Below, one piece after another: positions 1-11,492 of a stretch of 64,000 bases of DNA. Both the position numbers and the translations under genes were made by a program. Positions within the stretch are counted from its first letter, which is position 1; every line of letters starts with the position of its first letter. Below the pieces are notes generated by a model that saw only the letters and a list, made by a program, of their open reading frames with translations, had not been told where the DNA came from and did not search any database. The stretch is from Paraphaeosphaeria minitans (lineage: Eukaryota; Ascomycota; Dothideomycetes; Pleosporales; Didymosphaeriaceae): contig WJXW01000004.1 in assembly GCA_015832175.1 (NCBI GenBank), positions 3,348,001-3,412,000 on the forward strand, written 5' to 3'.

Positions 1-2313
1 TCGTGCCGAAGAGCACGTCGGCCGTCGCCTGGCCGCCGTTTTGCCCGGGGAAGTTGGCGTCCACGACGGCGGCGGCGCGGGCGTACGCGTCTGGGACGGC
101 GAAGGGCCGCCCGCCGTGTAGGACTAGGATCACGGGCTTGCCCAGCGCGAACATGGCTGATGCGAGCGCCGTCTGGTTTGCGGTGAAGTCCATGGTGCCG
201 CGGTCGCCGGACTCGCCGTCGCTGTTCCAGGCGCCGCCCAGCGCGAGGACGATGACGTCTGCGGTGCGCGCGATGGCGACGCTTTTGCCTACGGGATCGG
301 TGCGGTCGACCAGGTTCCAGAAGAGGTAAACCTGGGAGTTGAGCGAGCCGAGATTCTCGATCTTTTGGTAGAGGTTCCAGGTTTGGTATTCCAGGCGAAT
401 GTGGTATGTTTTGCCTTTCTTGAAGGTGAAGGGCTCGGAGCCGGGCGGGGCCTGCGTGCTGTTGCTGAGGGAATAGGAGCGGTCGGGGATGTTGGAGAGG
501 ATGTTCCCGGCGGTGGTCAGGGGAACGTCGACGTGCAGGTGACCGTCTACGTAGATCTTTGCGGTCGTGTTGGCGCCGAGTGCGACGCCTAGCCAGCCGT
601 CTACGTCGCCGTCGACTGCGGGATCTAGTTCTCCTTCCCATATTACGCTGAAGTTGTTGGATGAGAGGCCAGAGGGAGGGTACAAACCCCAAGTTCCCAC
701 AGGTGTTTCGATCTTCTGCACGGCTGGATGGCTGAAGTTGGTGTCTGCGTAGTATGTAGCTTCCAGACCCCCAGAAGAGCCGTTCACTGACATATGATAC
801 GGTGGAATCGGGTATTGTGCGTTGTAAAGCCAGGTATTTGCGCCCATGCTAGACACGAGCTTCCCATTGGTACCCTCAAGATGATTCAAGATGCCTTGCT
901 GGAGTGTGGTCGAATTGGCCACAGGGGCCATTCCATACTGGCCAGAGTAATCGCCATAGTTCAGGATGTCTCCAAAGGGACCAATCAGTGCGATTGTTTC
1001 ACTGCTCGTGTTGCTCAGTGGTAGGGTCTTGTTCCGGTTCTCTAGCAGCACAATGCTCTTCTGCGCAGATTCCAAGGTGAGAGGGATGTGGTCGATAGTG
1101 AGTTGGTAAGGATCAACATCGTCGGGGATGTAAGGGTTGTCGAACAATCCAAGGTCGTACTTGACACCAAGCACCTTGCGGACCTTCTCTCGAAGCAAGT
1201 CCTCTTTGACCGTGCCGTTCGCGATAAGCCCTCTGGTGGCGTTCAAAAGCTCATAGAGAGGGTAGTCGTAGAATTGGACCATTCCTCCAGCATTGTAATA
1301 TTGGCCGATTGCGTCGGCTGGGGATTCGGCGACATTGTGCTCTGTCTGCAATTGCTTCATACCTGGTATAATCAGCAAGAGTTCCGCACATGAAAACGAG
1401 AAAACATACCAGTATCATCAGCAGTTACAAATCCATCAAACTTCCACTCCTCCAACTGCTTGTAAAGCATAGGATTGACGTGACTCGGAACATCGTCCAA
1501 CTCATGGTACGCCATCATCACCCCCCTCACTCCACCTTTATCAACCACGCTCTTGAACGGCAGAAGATGCTCCTCAAGCACCTCGCGATTCCCATGCCCC
1601 ATAAACGGCGCACCGTTACTCCCACCCTGAGGCGCCCCATGGGCCGCAAAATGTTTCATCACCGGCGCCACGGCATCGCTGTCCGCCCAGCTCCCGTTCT
1701 TCGACAAGCCACTCGCAAAAGCGACACCCATGTGCGACGTCAGAACCTTGTCCTCACCCCAATCCTCTTGACACCGGCCCCACCGCGGGTCTTTGCACAG
1801 GTCGAGCACAGGCGCCAGACACGCGTGCACGCCGATGCTCCGCGCTTCGGCGGCTATCGCCCTTCCCACGCGGTGCACGAGCTCGGTGTCCCAGCTGTTT
1901 GACAGGGCAAGAGCCTGCGGGAACATGCTCTGTTCGAAGCTACCTACGCCATGGAGGCATTCCGCCCAGTGCAAGAACGGGATCTTGAGCCTCGAGCTCT
2001 CGACGTTAAGCCGTTGGAGTTCGTTGTAGTAGGTTTTGTTAAGCGGGTACCAGTCGTGCATGTGGCCTATGGAGGCATTCGGCGTAAATCGTAATTCATG
2101 CTCGTAGAGCGAATTGTCCGATGCAGGGCCGATGACGTTGTCGGCGAAAGCAAGGTGCAGCTGTTGGACGAGGTCTGGGATTTCCATCCGCGAGAGGAGC
2201 TCATCGATCAATGCATCTTTTGTTCTGGCGCGACTATCGAGCGGCGGGGCGATGTCGTGCTGCTGCGCGAGAGTTCGCAGGCTTATTGTCGTGAGCAAAA
2301 GTAATGACCGCAT
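1..2313 (-). CDS. GH3 beta-glucosidase with PA14 insert, C-terminus cut by window edge
   Basis: Secreted glycoside hydrolase family 3 enzyme that removes glucose (or a related sugar) from the non-reducing end of beta-glucosides. The start is the ATG at 2313, followed by a short signal peptide (MRSLLLLTT...LAQ); in-frame GTG at 2340 is less likely. Exon 1 is 2313-1410, the intron 1409-1363 (47 bp, GTATGT...CAG), and exon 2 runs off the window at base 1. Visible marks are DPRWGRCQEDWGED, KHFAAHG (about residue 210) and the nucleophile region VTADDTG (about 296-302), which is split by the intron. A PA14-like insert lies at about 345-785 (KIYVDGHLHVD), then the GH3 C-terminal domain begins (VIVLALGG, SGDRGTMDF). 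About 755 residues are visible. Substrate preference cannot be read from sequence. Confidence 0.9.
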
Positions 2314-3154
2314 CCTGGACGTACTGTACCTCGAGAACACATCAAGAAGATATGTTGGAGAACACGGCTATTTCAGTGCTCGATCTCATCCACTACTGGG
2401 TGGCCAAAAGCGGTATTCCATGATAACCGCGGTGTGATTGCAAGTGTACATGTCGATGCAACGGTGACAACGGGCGATGTACCGGCTTTGCCTTTGCAGG
2501 ACCTTGTTTTGTAGACAATGTCTCGAAGTGGGGTTTCGAACGAAGCTATGGATGCGATGTACATTGTGTGCGGGGGAGGGGTGCAGGATTTCGGCAAAGA
2601 TACTCCGCCGGTGCAGATCATGCCGAAAAGATGTCTGCTGATAGCGGTGATGCTCCGCTGGCCGTACGTGCGCAAGACGAAGCTACCTCGGGCGTGCATT
2701 TCAGAGTTGGGTTGTGCGATCATGTTCAATTCCAGCAAACCAGCCGACTCTGACAATCCGAGTCAGCAATTTGTGCAACTGTGATGAGATTCTGGTACTC
2801 ATAGTTGTTGAGATTTTTTCTTCTGTCAACTTGAGATAGAGCATGGACGTGACTGGTGTATGTGTATGTGTGTGTTGCTGTGTTGCGGTGTTACGTATCG
2901 TCATCAAACTAGCACCCAGCGCCACAACGGGCTATCAAAGAGGTTTAAGAGAGATCACAACCGAGCGCAATGCAGACTCCGCGACCATGCGACCATGCAA
3001 CCATAGGGAGTTTTTTCCACCAGCATATTGAAGGTGTCAGTGGCATCAAGCTTGATCTACCGACTGCTGTGTTGTAGGGTTGAGCGGCTTCCTCCCATAC
3101 GTAAAACAACTGTCCGCATTAGCACATCCTTCCTCTGCCGTCTATGCCGCATAC
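2314..3154. other. Intergenic, GH3 promoter side
   Basis: No supported gene. It holds a short TG-rich tract at about 2857-2884. Open frames here have no recognisable protein character. Confidence 0.6.
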
Positions 3155-4436
3155 TTACATCGTCTCGTACATGTACGTCTTCCTCGCTCCCAACAACGGC
3201 ATGACCTCCTCGGCCATGTACTTTTTCGTCTTCTCCTCGCTCCACCCAAGAATCTTCACAAACATTTTCATAGCTACCGGTTCGAAAGCATGCTTCATGT
3301 CCTCCAAAAAGAAGATACCAAGCTTCTTCATCTTATCGCCTTTGGCCCATGGCCCACATGGCCAGTGCAATCTCTTCTCCTCAACGGCTTCGAATCCAAT
3401 TTCTTCAAACCACCGTTTGTAATGTTGCACATTGTTCCACGGTCGTCCAATCATGTTTCCGCACTCGGCCACGGTTTCCAGGAAAAAGCGGAGGGGGTGC
3501 TCTGGCGGAGGCTGGGGGTCCATGAACTGAAACGGAAAGAGACCGTCTTGGAACTCGAGGTAACCGCCGGGTGCAAGGTTATCGTAAGCCTTTTGGATGA
3601 TTGAACGCGGATCGGCGAAGCATGTCAGCAGTGCGCGTCCGTGGATGTAGTCGAAGGGCCGCGAAAAGTTCCATTCGTCTTCGGCGTCAGCGATTTCGAA
3701 TCGACAGTTTGTGGGGACGTAGCTGGGCTGGATGGGCGAGAGGTCGGTGCCGGTTACGCGTGCGTCCGGATACTGCTCAGCTGCAAGCGAGTCAACACGT
3801 CGGTTGTGGCGCAAGCAGTGACATGGTTACCGAATTCCGTGGCCCATATCCCGGTACCTGTCGCTATATCGAGCACGCGCTTCGGTCTACCGATGGGCGC
3901 GAGGGCAAGAGCGCCGTCGCATGAGATGTTGAACAGCATGTGCTGGAGTTCCAGCCTGTCTCTTTCTTTCTGTTCGTGGTGTAAGAAAGGCTGCCCACAT
4001 ACGAGGAATACCGATGCATACTTCGTCATTGGGCAGGAGGTATTCTAGCGAGTTTTAAACAAGGCTGCTGAAGATGTGAAGGGAACATACTGCCAGACTT
4101 GTATCCGTGATATGTGCGCCCGAATTCTTCCACAGAAGTGTATACATCGCTTCGTGCGCTGGTCGTAGACGACCTGAACCATCATGAGCATTGTTGATCA
4201 TGAACCACTTTGCAGATGCCACTGTTGCCGTGGGTGTACATACGCATACGTCAGCCCCCCAATGGCCGAATCGACGTCGCTTTCCTAGACGTGGTTAACA
4301 GTGGCACCTCAGCGGCGACGAAGGCAAGCCTGCGTGCCCAAGCCGCACGCCAAGCCACAGGAGAGGTTGAACTTACATCGCTCTCCGGGATCAGGGCGTT
4401 GGAGTATTCGGGCTCTGGAGCGCTGGCATCGGACAT
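3155..4436 (-). CDS. LaeA/UMTA-like SAM-dependent methyltransferase
   Basis: Class I SAM-dependent methyltransferase of the large fungal group that includes LaeA-like and secondary-metabolism enzymes; the acceptor is unknown. Proposed exons: 4436-4377 (MSDASAPEPEY...PESD), about 4173-4091 (EEFGRTYHGYK), 4044-4022 (KYLLPNDE), 3969-3831 and 3780-3155. Diagnostic motifs are GRTYHGYK, LLPNDE, RLELQHMLF, the SAM-binding loop VLDIATGTGIWA, TGTDLSPIQPSYVP, DAEDEW and FDYIHGRALL. The exon 1 to exon 2 junction is unresolved: the GAT|GTAAGT donor is phase 0, but the next exon as drawn needs phase 2, so a mini-exon or another start is possible. The apparent stop at 3155 lies inside a strong donor-like GTAAGTATG, so a short final exon may exist. 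Confidence 0.82.
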
Positions 4437-5083
4437 GATGGACGACAAATATGTGTGTATGTATGCGCCGCACAAGGGTGACAGGCAGATGCCTGCGGGC
4501 CACGCGAGGTTTTGGGGGCGTAGCTGAAGGAGGAGCTGGTGCCTTTCCTGTTTTGTCCCGCAGTGCAGAAGCGTCGAAGAGACCCTGGACTGCCTAGCGG
4601 TCCGTTCGTGGCATCTTCCTGTTTGGGGCATGCGAATATCACCAGGGCAGTGTGGAGGGGAGAGGAGAGGAGAGGAGACTAGACTAGATATCTATTTGAA
4701 TTGCGATGTTCGTGTCGCGTGCTTAGCGTTGCTACCTACTCTACCGTACTCGGTACGCGCGTGGAAGTGGGTGGTGGGGAAGCGCCTTTGTGGGGACATG
4801 GTGCTATGCAATCGCCCCATCGTGCGAGAAATGTATTGCCGCCAAAACGCTTCAATCACAACCGAATGCGCCTGTAGCAACGCTGCCCATGGTAGCTTGG
4901 TAGCCGGGGTATAGGAAAAGATTGTCAATCTAGGAATCCGAGCAACAAGAAGATGGCGGCCGTGAATCATGGCCAAAAGTGCAGCAGCTGTATCATGCCG
5001 TCATGTCCAGGCCCGAGACGTGCCCGGACGTGGTTTCCGAAACCCGCTCCGGAGAAAATAGGAGAGCATCATGTAAACACTCG
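4437..5083. other. Intergenic
   Basis: Promoter side of the methyltransferase and 3' side of the uncharacterised gene. A GGAGAGGAGAGGAGAGGAG purine tract sits near 4655-4680. No gene seen. Confidence 0.6.
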
Positions 5084-5989
5084 TTAGGCAATGCCCTTGA
5101 GCTGTGGATGCGGGGAGGGTGACCGACCCCTCAAGGCAGGAGAGCTAGGCTTGAGCATAGGGCTGGCCGCGGCGCTCAGCGCATCCAGACTGAGCTGGCT
5201 GATGGCGTCCAGATTTCCCTGGACAGTCTCTTCGTTCAAGTCCAGCATGAGACGCAGCTCGTTGGCCTTGAGAGACTCGCCCAGTCCAACCATCAACTGC
5301 TCCTTGCTTGCGCTGCCCGAGACGTCGTAGTAGAACCAGTGGTAGCCTATATCCTCGAGTTGGTGTGGCTCCGCTGGAGTCGAGATGCGGGCGGTGCAGC
5401 GTTGTACGTCCATGCCGAAGACGCCAGAGATGGACGGCTCGCTGCCGAGACCACCAAGCGTAGAGGTCCTTCGCGACAGAGCGCGCGGCACCCTCGCGTC
5501 CTTGTCAAGCGGTGCTTCGTGCAGGCTTCGAGAAGCGCCCGCATCGCGTAGCTTGGCCCGCTTGAAGACGGCCTTGTGCAGCTCCGTGATACCCACGACG
5601 ACGTAAAAGTCGAGCTGCTGCTTGGCCAGGTTGTAGATCCATTGCTGCGCTTCCGGGTCGTTGCACACGGCGTTGAATGCGTCGCGGGGTTGTTGGCTCG
5701 TGCGCTGTATCATCTGCTCGGCCGTGACCATCAAGAGGTTGGGCTGTCTGTAGATGCGGCCGAGCTCGTACTTGGAGCCGTAGCTGGACATGAAGCGGCC
5801 TTCGGCGTCAGCGGCGAAGACGTCCTTGTACCGCAGCTGGATGTGATAGTCGTTGAGCTCATCGACGGCTTCGTGTGCCTGCTGCGAGTAGAAGCCGTCG
5901 CGTTCGGGGTGGAGGGGGTGCGTGAGGAGCTGGCCCACGACTACCTCGTTGGAGGGGAGGGGTTTCGGGAGGAGGCCATGGAGCACCAT
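5084..5989 (-). CDS. Uncharacterised protein, paralogue of the 32.8-kb gene
   Basis: Single-exon gene of 301 residues; function not recognised. Residues about 1-145 contain LLPKPLPSNEVVVGQ near the start, then RYKDVFAADAEGRFMSSYGS, an AEQMIQRT stretch and DFYVVVGITELHKAVFKRAK. The protein at 32800-33471 shows the same order of elements (LLPRPL...VGQ; WYKDV...GRF; FVVAIREVLNASYKRAR), so the two look like members of one family. The middle (about 150-195) is Arg/Ser-rich and low in complexity. A second ordered part (YHWFYYDVSG, GLGESLKANELRLMLDL) follows, and the tail is Ser/Pro-rich. No signal peptide or membrane segment is apparent. Family membership rests on comparison within this window only. 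Confidence 0.75.
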   Translation of the reverse strand: MVLHGLLPKPLPSNEVVVGQLLTHPLHPERDGFYSQQAHEAVDELNDYHIQLRYKDVFAADAEGRFMSSYGSKYELGRIYRQPNLLMVTAEQMIQRTSQQPRDAFNAVCNDPEAQQWIYNLAKQQLDFYVVVGITELHKAVFKRAKLRDAGASRSLHEAPLDKDARVPRALSRRTSTLGGLGSEPSISGVFGMDVQRCTARISTPAEPHQLEDIGYHWFYYDVSGSASKEQLMVGLGESLKANELRLMLDLNEETVQGNLDAISQLSLDALSAAASPMLKPSSPALRGRSPSPHPQLKGIA

Positions 5990-7901
<1,912 letters not shown>

Positions 7902-8991
7902 ACGTCTCGCTACGAAATAATGTGTTATGATTTATGTTTGGGAAAAGGAAAAGCTGTATGAGGTGGACCACGTACCTGGACGCTAAATTAAATGGCAACT
8001 ATTCCAACATGCTCTCGCATCATTTGCACACTGCGTGGTCATCGTGTTGCCCGTTTGACCCTGGTATCTGGTGTCTCGATGCTTACTAGTAGTGCCGGGC
8101 AAGTATGCCCTCATCTTGTCGAGCTGTTATCTACTGCCACAGAAGTCTCAATGGGATTGGCCCCGCCACACACTTAGGAAAGTATGGAGAACTGGGATAC
8201 TAGCCGTTTCCGGCGTTCGCGCGCTTTCACATGTCGAAGCGACGCCTCTGGATGGACGGACTCCAACCATTGCAAATCTCGCGCTTTTACCATACAGCCA
8301 TCGGCATCGTTTCCATCAAAGAAACGCGCGACCACCGTAGACGCTTATCGAGTGGCAACTTTGGTGGATGATGTGGTCAACCGTTTGATGGTGGAAGGGC
8401 AACGTCAACGTAAGCTCTGCAGCAAAGGGAGGCACGCATGCATGATGAGCAGCAGGGGTAACAACAATATCGAACACCGCTCAGCTCTCCTCGTACGGCG
8501 TCCGATTTCTACCTTCGAAGACATCACATGGCCTAGGATGGAAATTTAAGATCGTGTTGTCCAACCAATCTCAACCCTCGTAGTGCAGCAAACTGCCGGG
8601 AAACCTCTTTTCGTACAGCCGAAGTGCAGTACATGCTGTGAGCACTTTCCAACAAGGTCATAGTTCCTGCCGGTATTTATCCGTGTTGTACGCGACCCCC
8701 ACGACACTCAATGATGTCTTCCAGCCTCGGGCAGCGCTGGGGTTGAGAGGCACATGGTTACATACGGATGGCCCAACCTCCCCCGTGACACGATACCTAC
8801 CCTAGGTCCCGACACCGTGGACCTTGTCGTGAAGGCGGAACGAACGTCATGAAGCTCCGACCAACGCTACGACTCAAGTGAATCTAGCCGACCGTCTTAT
8901 ACAGTATAATCTTATAAAGACCCCAAAGCCTCGCACCTCGACCCTTGCTAGCAACAGCTCGACTTGACCCCCTGCAACCCGTCAACGCACC
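7902..8991. other. Intergenic, glucoamylase promoter
   Basis: No gene supported. Apart from the TATA box at 8913 the region shows no clear signal. Confidence 0.6.
8913..8919 (+). promoter_or_regulatory. TATA box of glucoamylase gene
   Basis: TATAAAG lies 79 bp before the glucoamylase ATG, a usual distance for a filamentous-fungal gene. Confidence 0.6.
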
Positions 8992-10936
8992 ATGACCATG
9001 AAGTTTCAAGCAATCCTTGCTCCGCTGGCAGCGACCTTATTTCATGAGGCGTCAGCAAACACTTTTCGACAACGGCAGGTTGACAATCTCACCAGCCGTA
9101 TCGAGGCCGAGACCACTATCGCTCTGCAGGGCGTGCTGAACAACTTCGGTCCCGATGGAAGCGAGGCACCGGGGGCTTCTGCAGAAGTCCTCATCGCATC
9201 CCCATCAACCGAAAATCCCAATTGTAAGCATACACATGACGTGCCGGGAAGTTGTGCCGCAGGGCTGATCGCATGCAGACTACTACACGTGGACGCGAGA
9301 CGCAGCGTTGACTCTCAAGATGGTGGTGGACGAATTTCTGCACGGCAAGGGAGACCTTCAACCGTACATCCGGAGCTATGTCAAGGCGCAAGCTATCGTG
9401 CAGACTATTTCGAACCCTTCAGGTGCCTTGGGATCCGGACGTGGACTAGGGGAGCCAAAATACTACGCTAACCTCACACGTTTCAATGGCGACTGGGGTC
9501 GACCGCAGCGTGACGGACCGGCTCTTCGCGCGACTGCTCTGATCACCTATTCTCGCTACCTTCTCAGCACCGGCATTGATTCAGATGGAACTGAAGCGGG
9601 CAACATCTGGCCCATCATCCAGAACGACCTCAACTACGTAGCCCAGTATTGGAACCAGACCGGTTTTGATCTCTGGGAAGAGGTCGACGGATCGTCATTC
9701 TTCACCACTGCCGCGCAGTATCGTGCATTGAACGAGGGTGCAGCGCTTGGAAAGCAGCTCCAGCAAGAGGTGTCGGCTTACGAGTCTCAAGCTCCAAATG
9801 TGTTCTGCTTCCTACAGACTTTCTGGAATGGAAACTACGCCGTAGCGAACATCAATGTCAAGCAAAGCGGCTTCAGCCGTAGTGGTATCGATGCCAACAC
9901 CGTCCTCACCTCGATTGCCATGTTCGACCCGGGGGCTTCGTGCGATGATACCCTATTCCAGCCTTGCTCTTCGCGAGCACTGGCCAACCTGAAGCAGTAC
10001 ATCGATGCATTCCGCACCATCTACACTATCAACCAGGGCGTTTCCAGATCGGGTACAGGTGTAGCAACGGGTCGTTATGCAGAAGATGTCTACTTCGGCG
10101 GCAATCCTTGGTACCTGACCACTTTGGCCGTAGCAGAACAGCTCTACGATGCAATCCAACAATGGAGCACCGTCAACACCATCACTATCGACGACAAATC
10201 GCTCGCCTTCTGGCAGTCGGTATACCCATCCGCCCAAACCGGTAGCCACACTAAAGGCGGCTACTCCGACTTCACCAAGCTCACCGACGCCGTCCTCGCC
10301 TTCGCCGACGGTTTCGTTGAAACAGCCCTGAAATATACGCCCGAGAACGGTGCTCTCTCCGAACAGTACAGCCGCGAAAATGGCACGGCACTCTCGGCGC
10401 ACCACCTCACCTGGTCCTACGCCTCCTTTGTAACCATGCGTGCCGCCCGCCTAGCAGTTACCTCTGATTACGGCCAAGTGCCCTCGTGGGGCTCCCCATC
10501 CAACCCCAAAGTCCCCACCACCTGCACGCCCGGCTCGGTGAAAGGCACTTACAAACCTGCTGTCGCCGCCGGCGCCCCGTCAGACGCTCCATCATGCACC
10601 TATCTCATTACCTTCAACCTCAACGCAACAACCTCCTATGGCGAGAACATGTACCTGTTCGGCAACTCATCGGACCTGGGCGGCTGGCGTGTCAGCGATG
10701 CGCTTGCGGGGAGCGCGGCGGACTACTCGGATGCGCGACATTTGTGGACATTTACGGTGGAGTTGCCGGCAGGCGCGGAGCTCGAGTACAAGTTTCTGAA
10801 GAAGGAGCCGAGCGGAGAGGTGCTGTACGAGGCGGAGAATCGAAGCCTGGCCGTGCCGGACTGCGGAGACGAGAGCCCGGGAGAGCAGACAATGGAAGAG
10901 GACTGGAACGGGCCGGTGGGCAGTGAGACGGAGTGA
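8992..10936 (+). CDS. GH15 glucoamylase with C-terminal CBM20
   Basis: Secreted glucan 1,4-alpha-glucosidase that releases glucose from starch ends. Exon 1 is 8992-9223, the intron 9224-9278 (55 bp, phase 1) and exon 2 9279-10936, for 629 residues. A signal peptide covers about the first 22 residues; a second Met lies at codon 3. The GH15 domain shows YYYTWTRDAAL, RFNGDWGRPQRDGPALRA and the general-acid region FDLWEEVDGSSF (Glu near 210). It also has GGNPWYLTT and the general-base region SEQYSRENGTALSAHHLTWSYAS (Glu near 437). CBM20 starts at about residue 514 (CTYLITFNL, GNSSDLGGW, ELEYKFL). The usual long Ser/Thr-rich linker before CBM20 is nearly absent. Confidence 0.95.
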
Positions 10937-11492
10937 GTAGGGTGGATGTTTTTGATACCCGATGGTCTTTTGTGGGAGGGATCTATAAGATCTGGACTGG
11001 CGTTTGGGATGCCGATGTCTCTGGTCATCTGAAGTTTACCTATGGGACAGTGGAAATAGGAGAAGGGCATGTATACGCCTAGATTCATCATCAGTCTCAC
11101 AACTTAATTCGTTTACGCAATCAAGATTCCTTATCAGCAGATAGATATTGAAGGAGACTGATGCGGAATAATCCGCAATCTTGTCGTTAGCACAAGATGC
11201 GCCTTTCCAACGGGAGCCGGAAAGATGCATGGCCCGAGACATCCAATTGACTGTTCTCTAATGAACATCGCATCGGCAATAAATACCTAGCACCCGCCCG
11301 AGACACTAAGCCGGACCGCGGCATCTCTTGGCGCTAGCACCTCCGAGCCTCCGCAACGTACGTACCTAAGTTGGTTGCACACCCAACGTGCACAAACTCC
11401 CCACGTTTACACACACACACCGCACGAGCAGGCTCTCCCAAGGATGCTCCTATAACGGGGCCATCCACTATGACGCTCTCACCATCTCCACC
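10937..11492. other. Intergenic
   Basis: Glucoamylase 3' region and the leader of the next gene. A short CACACA tract lies near 11408-11420. No gene seen. Confidence 0.6.
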
